A model generated the notes under the pieces. It made no database searches. It worked only from the letters and a program-made list of their open reading frames with translations, and had not been told where the DNA came from. 64,000 bases of DNA from Mastigamoeba balamuthi (Eukaryota; Evosea; Mastigamoebida; Mastigamoebidae): contig CACRSC010000025.1 in NCBI GenBank assembly GCA_902651635.1, positions 288,768 through 352,767 on the forward strand. The letters run 5' to 3'. Each line of letters opens with the position of its first letter. Position 1 is the stretch's first letter. Positions 30,609 through 41,357 of the stretch are shown here, in pieces. A program made the translations under genes and the position numbers.

Positions 30609-33429
30609 CTACTGGAGCCACTTGTTGAAGTCGTAGCCGTCGCCCGACATCTCCGAGTGCGGGCAGGCGCTCGTGACGTACTCGATCTGCTCGCCCGAGA
30701 GCTGGCCGCGCTGCATGTCGGGGACCGTGATGAAGTCCTTGTCGTTGGCGACGACCTTGAACGAGGCCGCCAGCTGGACGGGGTCGACCGTGTCCTCGGA
30801 CAGCGACTTCATGTACGCGACGTACTGGTCGAAGTTGACGACGTTGGTGCCCTGCGAGACCTCCTGGAAGATGCGCTCCGAGCCCGTGTCCTGCGCGCTG
30901 AAGTCGACGTCGATGAGGCCCAGCGAGGCGAGGCAGGCCTTGAACTCGAGGCGGTCCAGCAGGCCGTCCTTGTTGTTGTCAAAGTGCGTGAACGACGACT
31001 GGAACTCGGCCATCTTCTCCGGGGGCACGCCGCCCTTGCACTCGTCGACCTGGCTCTCGAGCATGATGATCTTCTTGTCGAAGATGTGCAGGACCTGCTC
31101 GTACGTCAGCGCGAGGTCGTCGTACGTGTGGTCCGAGTACTCGTTCTCCTCGATGTTGGCCGCCTCGCAGGCCTCCTCGGCCGCCTTGATGACCGGCAGC
31201 TGCGCCGCCAGCGCGCTGACGAGCTCCGCCTTCTTCGAGCGCAGGAACTCGCACTGCTCGGGCACAGAGCCCTCGCCCTGCTGCGACAGCACGCTCTTGG
31301 ACTGCTGCAGCTGGTCGAAGAACGCGTTGGCCGGCTGCGCAAAGCGCTGGCGCAGGCCGTCGAGGATCGCGCGCATCTGCGAGTTGAGGCTCGAGCGGTA
31401 CTGGCGCTCCGTCGCCGTCAGGTTGTCCATCGCCTCCTCGAGCTCGGCCGTGTTGAGGCCCGCCGGCGGCACGTAGGCCGGGCGCTGCAGGCTGCGCAGC
31501 TTCGTCTGGATGACGCTCAGCAGCACGCCCAGGTCGCCCTGCTCGGCCATCTTGGCCACCTTGACCGTCTTGCGGTACTGCTTGAAGTCGTTGTTCTGCT
31601 GGCGCACCGCGGCGTAGTCCACGCCCAGCGACGCTCCCGCAAACTCGGCCGTCTGTGTTGTGCCACCGCGTTGTTGTGTTAGAGGCGGTGCGTGTAGCGC
31701 ATTTGTTTTGTTGTCAACAAGAACAAATTCGGCAAAAACAAAACACCGCGAAACAACACCAAACAGGGTAAAAGGGCCGTTGTCCACTTCCCGAAACGGC
31801 AGCACAGCAGCGCCACGCTGCACACACCCCCAGACTCCTCCGGGATCGCTTTAATTTGCAACCAAACCGAAAAAAAAACCCCAAAGCAAAGAGGCAGCAG
31901 ACCACACAGCACACAGCGCGCCACACTCGCGGCAATCCCAGCAGCACAAGCGAGAAGCACGCAACTGCTCAGCCCTGCCCGGGGAGGGGCTGCAGAGGCA
32001 CGCAAGAGACACCTCCTCCGACACAGGCACAGGAGGGCAGGGAGGACGAGAGATGGGAGGGCGGGAGGGAATCGCTCGTGCCTTGGCGTCGATGAACTGG
32101 CGGAGGGCCGTGGCGCGCTGCTCGTAGTCGTGGATCATGTCCGAGGCGGCCTTCATGAGGCCGAGGAACTTGGCGATGCGCCTGCCGGCGACCTCTGCCT
32201 TGTCCGAGGCGCTGAAGACCTTGTAGAGCGCGGCGCAGTACGTCATGATCGAGCGCTCGTCGGGGCGCGGCATGCTGACAATGTCCTCCGTGTCGAGCAG
32301 CTTGGGGATGCCGAGGTGCTTCTCGGCCACGTCAAAGGCCAGGTTGAGGTTCTCGCGCGCGTTGTCCTTGCTGAGCGGGTCGAACTCGAGCAGGTCGGGC
32401 CTGTGGCGGTGGATCAGCGCGCAGAAGGCCAGGCCGTCCTTGAAGCTGTCCTGGAAGTCCTGCACGTTCACCGCGCGGTACCCCGCCGTCTTCTTCTGGC
32501 ACCACAGCAGCAGCCCCTGCTTCGCGCTCAGGCCCTCCTCGCTCAGGTCCGAGATGGCGAAGCGCAGGATGATCGTCCTGACGAGAGGCGAACGTTCCGC
32601 AATTTCAGATTTTTAGATACGTGGATTCGCACGGGAGCAAAGATATTATTTCCGCCAACGCCCTTCCGAGACGTGCAATTTCAAAACGAGCAAAAACGGT
32701 ATTCCTAGGGGAGGGGCGGCGCACCAGATCATGCCGAGCGTCAGGGTCTTGTTGGCGTCGACGATCGACTCGGGGCCGATCGACGCGAGGTGCACGTTGT
32801 GCTCCTCGATGAACTTGAGCGCCTTGCCTGCGCCACCGCATCCGCGTCTTAGCGGACAAAAAACCCAAAAAAAACGCCAAAAGAACGCAGAGAGAGAGAG
32901 AGAGAAATAAAATCCCTTTGAAGGGCGAGGGGGCTAGAGAGAGGAGGGGACGCACCGACGTTCTCGACCTTCTGGATGCGCATCTTGGGGTTGGCGACGT
33001 ACTTGGGGATGGTGCTCTCGCCGATGATCTCGAGCAGCTGGATCAGGCTCACGCCGTCCGTGAGGTCCGTCAGCACCGTCTCGATCTTCTTGCCCCTCTT
33101 GGCCAGGTGCACTGCCCCCCCCGCGTCAGTCCCTGGCCCCAGCCCCCGTGCGCGCAGCCGAGGGAGAGGAGGTGGAGGTGGTGGAGAGGGAGAAGAGCTG
33201 TGGAGAGCGGAGAGAAGAGAGGAGTGACAGCGCCGGCAAAATATTCCCAACGAGCGGTAATTAACGAACAACAATACGCGCTACGCCAAAACGCTGCGGT
33301 GCGCCCACACCGGGCAAGGCAGGGCCGGCGCGGCGGAGGGCGGGGGATGGGGGGGCCCGCACTGTTGACCCAGTTGGTGAAGGTCTTGGTCTGCATCTGC
33401 TCCCACTTGGCGACGAGCTCGGACTGCAT
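30609..33429 (-). CDS. Alpha-actinin, short-rod type
   Basis: Six exons on the minus strand from ATG 33429 give about 590 residues. CH1: QMQTKTFTNWVN, then LAKRGKKIETVLTDLTDGVS and LIQLLEIIGE, then ALKFIEEHNVHLASIGPESI and KTLTLGMIW. CH2: GLLLWCQKKTAGYRAVNVQD, DSFKDGLAFCALIHRHRPDL and EDIVSMPRPDERSIMTYCAA. Then comes a rod of only about 200 residues, with one spectrin-like repeat clearly and at most two. The C-terminus is calmodulin-like, with a canonical EF loop DNNKDGLLDRLE followed by degenerate hands. It crosslinks F-actin, probably with Ca2+ control. Animal and Dictyostelium proteins have four repeats (about 860-900 aa). The 429-nt intron 31653-32081 is best read as GC-AG with donor AAG|GCACGAG. 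The gene is tandem with the sugar transporter upstream. Confidence 0.9.
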
Positions 33430-33803
33430 TCTCGGAGGGTTTCTTTTGTGTGTTTGGGCTTTTGGGTGTTCTCTTTTGGGTCCCCGGGGGGTGCTAACAA
33501 CAAACAACAGAGTTTGAGTCCGTTACTTTCTGCCCCGCCACGTATTTATACGTGATGTCACGCCCCCCAGATTTTTCCGCCTCGGACAAAATCCAGCGCT
33601 CGGTCACAAAAAATCCCCGCCGTTCGTTCAACGGCAACAACGGACTGGAACATAAAATCTGCCGGCGGTTTCAAAAAGGCGGTTTGCGTTCTGTTAAAAA
33701 CCCTAAACACACGTGCAAGATCCGCAGAGTTCAACCCAACCGACCCCCCGAAGCAGGAGGTCCAGTTCTCAAACGGGGCAGTGCTGCGCCGCCGCCGCTG
33801 CTG
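33430..33803. promoter_or_regulatory. Alpha-actinin upstream region
   Basis: About 375 bases between the transporter stop and the alpha-actinin ATG. It contains a TATTTATA word at 33543-33550, about 115 bases upstream of the ATG, the only TATA-like match noted near a secure start. No gene. Confidence 0.35.
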
Positions 33804-36016
33804 CTACTGCATCGACGCGACAATGTCCTCGACGGTGCGGCCCTTGGTCTCGGGGAGGACGGCTGCCAGGAAGACGAGGGCGAGGGCGCTGGCCGCCGCA
33901 AAGCCGAAGAAGACGGCGCCGAGCGACGTGGCGTCGACGAGCGGGAGGTAGGCGAGCGAGACGGCGAGGTTGGTGCCCCAGCTGACGAAGAGGCCGACGC
34001 TGACGGCGAGCGCGCGGGTGCTGCTGGGGAAGACCTCGCCGATGACGCACCAGGGCACGGGGCCCAGGCCCACGGCAAAGGCCACGACAAAGGCGACCGT
34101 GGCGACGACGCTGCCGACGCCGCGCTGGGCCTCGGAGACGCAGCCGAGCGACGCGAGCGCCCCGATGGCCGCGAGCGACGCGCTCATCCCCGCGAGGCTG
34201 CCGAGCAGCAGCGGCCTGCGGCCCGCGCGGTCGACGAGCAGCGCGCTGACGACGGTCATGGCGACGTTGATGCCGCCGACGACGATGGACATGTAGTTGG
34301 ACATGGCCAGCGACATGCCCGCCGTCTCGAGGAACGTCGTCAGGTAGTAGAGCACCGCGTTGATGCCAGTGATCTGCTGGAAGAACATCAGCCCCACCAC
34401 TATCACGATCGGCCGCAGCGGCGCGAACAGCTGCCCCAGCCGCTCCCCGACCCCCGCCTGCTGCCCCTGCCCCTGCTTCCCCTGCTCGCCCTCGCCCGCG
34501 CTCAGCAGCTCCGCCATTTCTAGTTTCGACCGACGTCAGCGCAGGCAAATTTCTCCCCTGCATCCCCGCCCCCCCTCTCCCCAGTTCTCTCGGCCGCACC
34601 GTCGTCGACGTCGGGGGAGCTGCGGAGGTAGCGCAGCATGGCGCGGGCGTCGTCGACGCGGCCCTGGGCGGCGAGCCAGCGTGGGCTCTCGGTGCGGACG
34701 ACGCAGGTGGCGAGCACGACGTGGAGCAGCGAGAGCGAGGCGGGGAAGCCCAGCATGACGCGCCAGTCGCGGCCCTCGGGCAGGAACGAGAAGGCCGTGC
34801 CCAGGCCGTAGGCCGCCAGGATGCCCACCGTCACGCCCAGCTGGTTCAGCACCCCGATCTGCCCGCGTATCTCCTGCGGCGCGATCTCGCCCACCATCAG
34901 CGGCACCGCCACGCTGGCAGCCCCTGCGCCACGCGCCCCAGAGCGAGACGAGCCACGCACGCAAAAGGCGTAGGGGGGGATCGAGTGACGTCAGCGACAC
35001 GTAACGAGGGGGTGAAGAGAGAATCGAATTCCTCTGGGGAGGACAGGGCGCACCGACGGCGAGGCCCAGGACGAAGCGGCCCGCGATGAGCATCCAGAGG
35101 TTGACGGCGGCCGCGCAGACCACGGCGCCTGCCGAGCAGCGGACGCCACGCGTGAGACGCGGGAGACGCGGGAGACGCGAGGGTGAGGAACAGAGAAAAC
35201 AGCGGAGAGAAAAGCGGCAAAATTGATAACACATCAACAGAAACAGAACAGAACACCACAGAAGTCAGCAGAAGTCCCACAGCCGCCACGGAAGAGCGAG
35301 GGCAGGAGAGAGCGAACGAGCGAGGGCAAGGGATGGAGCGAGAGAGAGAGAGAGCAGAGGGGGTCCACAGGCGTACCGACGGTGAAGATGAGCTCAGTGC
35401 CGATGAGTACCTTGCTGCGCCCGATGCTGTCGGCGACGCTCCCCGACACCAGCGCCCCGACGAGGCTCCCCACCAGCACCGTGCTGCGCCACCAACGTCG
35501 TTATGACATCATAACTCGAAACAGGGGAGAGCGGGGGAAGAGAAGAGAAGAGGTGGAGGGGGAGGGGGGGACAGAGAGTGAGAGAGGGAACCTGACGATG
35601 ATGGACTTGGCGAGGGAGTTGCCGGCGTGGGCGCTGTCGGAGCTGGTGGCGTCGGCAGAGGCGATGCCGAACTGCTCCGCGATGGGGCCCATGGCCGGCG
35701 ACACGATGGCCGTGTTGTACCCAAACTCCAGCGCCGCCACGCAGTGCAGCGACGCCACGACCTGCACCACACCCCCACACCCACGCGTCACCACGCAGCA
35801 GGCAGCAGCAGCAGCAGCGATACAGATCGGGGTCAGTGAGCAAAACGGGACTGCTGCAGGGGGCACGCAGGGGCGGCACGGGCGCACCCAGACGAAGAGA
35901 TGCGAGCGCGGGCGGGAGGTGCTCGTGCGGATCGAGCCCAGCAGCGGGCGCGAGGGGTCGTCGGCCGGGGGCGAGGGGTTGATGGGGGCGGCAGAGCCGA
36001 TGGAGGGCAGCGACAT
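33804..36016 (-). CDS. MFS sugar transporter (SLC2/GLUT-type)
   Basis: Six exons, about 495 residues, 12 predicted membrane segments. Exon 1 is a cytosolic head (MSLPSIGSAAPINPSPPADD). Then come ALEFGYNTAIVSPAMG (TM1 with the sugar-porter G-Y-N/D element) and the loop 2-3 motif VSGSVADSIGRSKVLI (G-x3-D-x2-G-R). Next are VNLWMLIAGRFVLGLAVG, VPLMVGEIAPQEIRGQIGVL (the PxxxGEIxPxxxRG signature), SPRWLAAQGRVDDAR (PESPRWL-type), FFQQITGINAVLYY (QQxxGxNxxxYY), DRAGRRPLLLGSL, VPWCVIGEVFPSSTRALAVS and the terminal LPETKGRTVEDI (PETKG). All sugar-porter signatures are present, so it is very likely functional at a membrane. Introns are GT-AG, several with GTGCG donors. The first (35762-35887) is 126 nt and stop-free, hence invisible to frame-based prediction. 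Confidence 0.92.
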
Positions 36017-36311
36017 TTTCTGTTCTCGGGGGTTCCGGGGGGTGCGGGCCCTGTTGTGGAAAACAAAATAACTGTGCCCCAACCCCCGAGAGATCTGCGA
36101 GATTTCTCGAAAGAGACAATGTATGTATCTGGCAGCGAAGACCCGGTTCCCAGCTGCCGGGCGACTACGGGTCAGCGGCGTCGGAGGCAATGAAAAATAA
36201 AAACAAGAGCGAGCGTACCCGGTGGGTGCCTCCTCGCTTTTGCCCGCAGCTCCGGACCAGTCTGCACGTTGGTTCACAACACCAGAACATAGGAACTATT
36301 AAATAGTAGAA
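36017..36311. other. Intergenic interval
   Basis: Between the sugar transporter start and tRNA-Lys copy 1. No gene seen. It holds the transporter's upstream region. Confidence 0.45.
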
Positions 36312-36384
36312 GCCGACCTAGCTCAGTCGGTAGAGCGCACGGCTCTTAACCGTGTGGTCGAGGGTTCGACCCCCTCGGTCGGCG
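36312..36384 (+). tRNA. trnK-CUU: tRNA-Lys (CTT), copy 1
   Basis: 73-nt cloverleaf. The acceptor stem is GCCGACC paired with GGTCGGC, with a G discriminator. The A-box region is TAGCTCAGTCGG and the anticodon loop CTCTTAA has CTT at 36345-36347. The B box is GGTTCGACCCC. There is no intron. A TTCTTTTTT tract at 36385-36393 supplies the Pol III terminator. The sequence is identical to copy 2 at 40994. Confidence 0.96.
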
Positions 36385-36387
36385 TTC

Positions 36388-36393
36388 TTTTTT
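36388..36393 (+). terminator. Pol III T-run after tRNA-Lys copy 1
   Basis: Six consecutive T residues begin 4 nt after the tRNA discriminator base, the standard Pol III stop. Confidence 0.8.
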
Positions 36394-37816
36394 CAGCTGG
36401 CTCCGTTGTTCCATTCCGAGTCAAGGTGGCTGGCAGAAGGCGTTTATGAGCTTCATCCCTTGCCACACATCACACAAGAGTTGTTTAAGAAGAAGAGTCC
36501 TGGTGTTTACTATGTGCTTCCTATGAACGTGAAGTAATGGGTCTGCAAAACTCTGAGGTTTGTACTATATGAAGATGTACAACAGGCTCTGGATATAGTA
36601 TCATAAGAGCATTCTCAAGAACAAAACGTTCTATGAAATCAGAATTTCCAACAACCATTCAGCCTGGCAAGCATGCATACACTGCGAATATATATAAATT
36701 CTTCAGAGAAAATATGACTTGTTACTGAGCCTTCTTTTTAGTGAAATAGAGAGATTTGTTTTGACAAGATAGTGACAGTGAAGAGAGATATTTATTAGCT
36801 TTCACAGTTCCTAGCAGAATCAGAGCTGTTATCAGAATAACTGGTCTGTATGAACTTTAGTACAAGTATCAGAAGTGTATCTTAACAGTGTATAAGGGCC
36901 TTAATTTCAAGAATTGGACTTCTTACAACAGAAGCAGATAACATCAGTGAATAATGATATACTCTGAAAGAAAATGCTGTTCTGCATAAACTATCAGTAA
37001 CACCGATCTCCTAACAGATGTAAGACACACAGAGATTTCTGAAAGACACAAATCAGTGAAAGAGGTAATTTTCTTGAAGAAGTCCTGTGCTCGTGCATTG
37101 AAAAACCACGTGAAATTCTGTTTTATCATTTATGAAGACTTATTTATGATATTTTAAGTTACCAAACAGAAATCATCAGCTAACTTTTTGGCACAGTCAT
37201 CCGCCTTTATCAGTGTACTAGATCAAGACAAATAAATATGATTTCTCGGCAACACAGAATAGCAAATTTTCCAGGATCAGTAGGCCCACAATCTCGGGTT
37301 CCCGGAAAAGTGGGCCTTAATGTGAAGGGTTGGTAGAGGCCAGAGCAGAGCAGTGCAAAGAGGAGAAGAGAGAAGGCCAGAGCCAACCCAGAGCACACAG
37401 AGGCCTACTTTTTCGTGATACTTGAATGGCTTGCACCAGATAATTATTTGGGAAGATTTACAAGAAAGTGAAGAATAATAATTAAAAAAGAGAGCTAGAA
37501 CACAGTTTCATTACTCGAAAAGCTCGACTGCAACATAGCTAATAAATTAAACATCCAAGATAGAAAATTGGGTTGAGATCTGACTTCATTTGCTCGATCA
37601 GTAGTCTGGTCATCATCACCTTCATAAGGAAAGATAGAGATGCTGTAACTTAATATAACAGAGAGATTATTCCTATCTGCTTTTAAGGAAAAGGTAAAGA
37701 AAGAAGAGTTAACTGCTGCAGAAGCCATCCACATGTCCCTCCGTGAACTTCAACTCTAACCCCCATTTCCCTAATCCACTTCCCCATCATCCATCCAACA
37801 TACAGCTAGCTGCCAA
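36394..37816. other. AT-rich interval, no gene seen
   Basis: About 1.4 kb of AT-rich sequence between tRNA copy 1 and the calpain stop. No sustained frame with motif on either strand. A short GC-richer patch at 37290-37400 has no recognised content. Confidence 0.55.
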
Positions 37817-40568
37817 TCAGTTGACAGTAGGATTTACTCTGCCAGCGTGAATGATACAGGAGCTGAAGAGCCTCAGGCTGATGGTCAACTCCTTCCCTGC
37901 TTGCACCACCACAACCACTTCTTCACTCATCTTCTTCAGGTGTACACAGAGCAGTGCTCCCACTTTCACGAATTCTGCCAGTATGTGCTTGTCCGATAGC
38001 CCTTCCAGACGGGCTTTGATGACAGTGGGGGGAAAGGGCTTGCTCTTGAGCACAACGAAGCCCATCAGCTCTGCCTTCCTGCCTTCCACTCTCAGTACCT
38101 GCCTCCACTCGTACACTTCAGGTGCAACGGTGACAACAACACCCTGCAGCTCGGAGAAGGTGCAGAGGTGGTGCCAGGGCATCTGTACAGGGCGTAGTGA
38201 TACATTGGTGTGCGTGGATGCGACCCTTAGCCCATAGTCTGCTTGGATACCGGGAACAGATGTGCAGCACACCACGAGGTACTGTTTGGCCGTATTAACG
38301 GCTCTCTGAAGCAGCACCCGAGAGGCTGTGCAGGGGCCTGTGTGGGCGATGCAGCTACCACTCAGGCACTCCATAAGACTCTGCTTCTTGTGTGCCTGCA
38401 TCAACACGATGACCACAGTGCACTTGGATCCAAACGCCTCGAGTGATGCCTTAAGAGTCGTTGCCCTGCCGTCCTTTCTCTTGAATACCAAACGGTACAC
38501 AGGATTGAACACAACTGCGGTAGGAAATCAAGAATGAGAGATGCACGAGGGCATGTGGAGGGGTCTCTGAGCGTACACGAGGGATTTTCGAAGCAGCCAC
38601 CCTGCAGCACATCTGTCCACCGCCCACTGGCTTCCACGCTTCGCCCCGGTGCCAGGGACATAACTGTGAACGCAGCCGGGCACAGGACCTCGAGGGAGAA
38701 GAGTACAGCACGGGAGAGGCGCATATGCTGTACACAGAGTACAACGTCATGATTTCCGGCAGGCAGATCGATCCAGAACGTCTGCGATGGGGCCCCGCTC
38801 CAAGTGCCTCTGATCAGAGTTCCCCACGTCTGTCGAACATAAATCAGAGGACATAGGAAATAACGGTGACAGACGCATTGGTTCTCTCTGCGCACGAGGT
38901 GCGATGAGTGGTAGGCGTTGATTGTCCAAAAGTCTTTCTTCTTCTCGCGATTCACGAAGGCGCTGAGCTGCACACATAGTGTCGTGGGTTCAAACAAGTT
39001 GACGGAGACCTGCCAGCAATTGCTCAGATGCGCGCATACGGACAGAGTACGGATTTCAACTCACGAGGTACTGTGGGGTTTTCCTGAAGCATCTGTCCGG
39101 AAAGGTGAACCCCGCATCCCTTGTCGAGAGTTGTCTGATTGCACCGCCCCACATCTGACCCCGTTGATCAGAGTTAGGGAAATTGCGGGGACGAACCTGC
39201 CGATAAGCGAAGCTCTCAGGGGACCATGCAGAAAGGACCGCATGGAAGTTCTCTACGACGTCCTCCCATCTCAACCAGAACTGCCCGTTGTCACTCCTCC
39301 GCTCTTCTTGAAGGTCGTAGTGCAGCTCTGACTGCAGCTCCGCAGTCCACGAGTCCCCGTCCCATTTGGAGAACCTGCCTTTCCACATGCTGTCTCCCCA
39401 GGGGTTCTTAAGCTTCACCAGCCGCAGCGACCCATCTCTGGCCTGCCAGATGTCCATCATCGCGTACGCGTGCAGGCCCAGCAGTCCCGTCTTCTCTTCG
39501 CACACCGTTGACGGCGTACCGAGTATCGCAACACAGTTGCCAGCGTGGAACGCCTCGTGCAGGATCTGGAGCACTCTGTACCATGTCTTGGAGATCCTTT
39601 CGACTATGGCCGCGAAGTCAGTTTGCGGTTTCGTCGTATGGGTTGGGTTGCTCACAGGTGAGAGGGATCCATCCTGTGAGGACTGCTAACTCCCTGCAGA
39701 TCCCTCCGTCGGTGTAGCCGCCCTGCAGCTTCATGTCTGGGCCCAGTGGATTGTGAGCGAGGGCTGCCCTCACACTGCCATACATTCGACGCACAGGCTT
39801 TCTCGAGCAGCATCGGCCATATCTCACAGCGGCACAGCGACGTGCAGCAAATCCACCTGTCATAGAAGTCGACTGGGAACATGTCGTCGATGACGACTGC
39901 CCTTGCGCACCCATTCCAGTGCAGCCTGATGACGTACCTGCGGTGTTGTGCGTTTGTAACCTCAGAAGAAACAAACGGGGGAGATACTGGGGACATGTGC
40001 ACCTTCCCATCGGACTGACGACAGGCACGCCGTTCTCCTGCGGGAAGATGCACGACGCCAGCAACGTGGATTGGAACAGAACGTCGTGCGCCGCCACGGC
40101 CTCCATCGCAGCCGCAAACTGGCAGGAGCCCACCCGTCCCTGGTGCACCCGCCCGACCGCCACTCTGTTGCCCTCCAGCACGCGCACATCCTCCATGACT
40201 TCCTGGGGCCTCTTCCAGTCGACGCGGTGCCGCTGCATCTTCGGGGTGAGCGGCATCTCGGTCATCGCGAAGTCGGGGTCGTAGAACAGCAGGGCAGAGG
40301 CCCTGGGCGTCTCCCCGGCTGCGTCGCTCCACTCGGGGAAAACCAGCCTCCCAATGGCGCTGCCCGCCTGCACAGCCTCCTCGGTCTCTGCCGCGAACGC
40401 CGGGCTCGCGGTCTCGGGGCGAGCCGGGGGTAGCACAGGAGCGCTGCTGCTGCTGCCTGCGGCCTCGGCAGCGTGACCGAGGGCGTCCTGGTGGTCGTCC
40501 CGGAACGGCGGGTGCTGTGGAAGGCCGAAGAAGGAGAGCGGAGGCGGCTTGGACTGCGTGCCGCCCAT
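37817..40568 (-). CDS. Calpain-family cysteine protease, N-myristoylation signal
   Basis: The start at 40568 gives MGGTQSKPPPLSFFG, a good N-myristoylation signal (Gly2, Ser6, Lys7). The protease core has all three catalytic elements: Cys in QGRVGSCQFAAAMEAV, His in GLLGLHAYAMMDI, and Asn in LVKLKNPWGDSMWKG. Also typical are VIRLHWNGCARAVVIDDMFP, WPMLLEKAC, GYTDGGICRELAVLTGW and WLRWEDVVENF. C-terminal beta-sandwich domains follow (PQYLVSVNLFEPTTLCVQLS, FWIDLPAGNHDVVLCVQ, FNPVYRLVFKRKDGRATTL). Introns include 39938-40002 (65 nt) and 39604-39655 (52 nt), both GT-AG with agreeing phase. One break exists: between LLEKACA and MYGSVRAALAHNPLG, near 39787, a single-base frame change is needed with no intron possible. 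It is either a sequence error or a damaged allele. About 815 residues. Confidence 0.82.
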
Positions 40569-40993
40569 CGTAAGGAGTGGGTACTGAAGGGCCTAAGCAC
40601 AGTTTCAGATTCGCGTATTGCACAACGACCGAGCACCGCACCTGCTGACGTCTCTCTCGTGGCTTTGAAATCCGGCGCCCGTTGAACACAGCACGCGGGG
40701 TCCTTGCGGAACAGTCATTGCGGTGCGACAGATATAGACAGACTTCTGCTGTTCTCGCACCTGAGCGAGCGGAGTGGTCGTTGTTGGCAGACTTCGGCCT
40801 GTGTCGTATGGCCTCCGTTGAGCAGCAGGAAAACAGCTGCAGAGCGCAGAATAATCTCACGGCGTGTCGAGGTGTTCCTCCTCACGGTGAGCAGGGCTCA
40901 AGCGCTCAGAGAACGAAGGGCCGTAGCACAGACAACTGGAGCTGCCTTGATGGGCCTCCGGTAGAACACAACAGGCAATTGTAAACTGTGTAA
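40569..40993. other. Intergenic interval
   Basis: Between the calpain start and tRNA-Lys copy 2. No gene supported. It holds the calpain upstream region. Confidence 0.45.
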
Positions 40994-41066
40994 GCCGACC
41001 TAGCTCAGTCGGTAGAGCGCACGGCTCTTAACCGTGTGGTCGAGGGTTCGACCCCCTCGGTCGGCG
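40994..41066 (+). tRNA. trnK-CUU: tRNA-Lys (CTT), copy 2
   Basis: Base-for-base identical to 36312-36384 over all 73 nt, with anticodon CTT and intact A and B boxes. It is followed by TTCTTTTT. The 5' flanks of the two copies share little, so the identity is confined to the tRNA and its terminator. Confidence 0.96.
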
Positions 41067-41069
41067 TTC

Positions 41070-41074
41070 TTTTT
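41070..41074 (+). terminator. Pol III T-run after tRNA-Lys copy 2
   Basis: Five consecutive T residues shortly after the tRNA 3' end. Confidence 0.75.
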
Positions 41075-41357
41075 CGCCATGTGTTTACCTTAGCACAGTA
41101 TCCTTCCCAGAAACCTGTGTCTCTTCTTCGACCGTGAACTCCGCGGAGGGAAGAACATTGGCACCAGTCGGTCCTGATGTGTGATGTGGTGACGTGTGTG
41201 CCGTCTTTGCTTTTGCACCCCAATCAGGTCCCATTTGCGGAGGGGAAATATCGCAATATCTGGAGTTGATCTTTGCTGCCCCACCAGAGACCCTCGCGCC
41301 AACACTCCACACCGACCGCGCCAGCCGCATCAGGCAACAGCGCCTCACGACCCCCGC

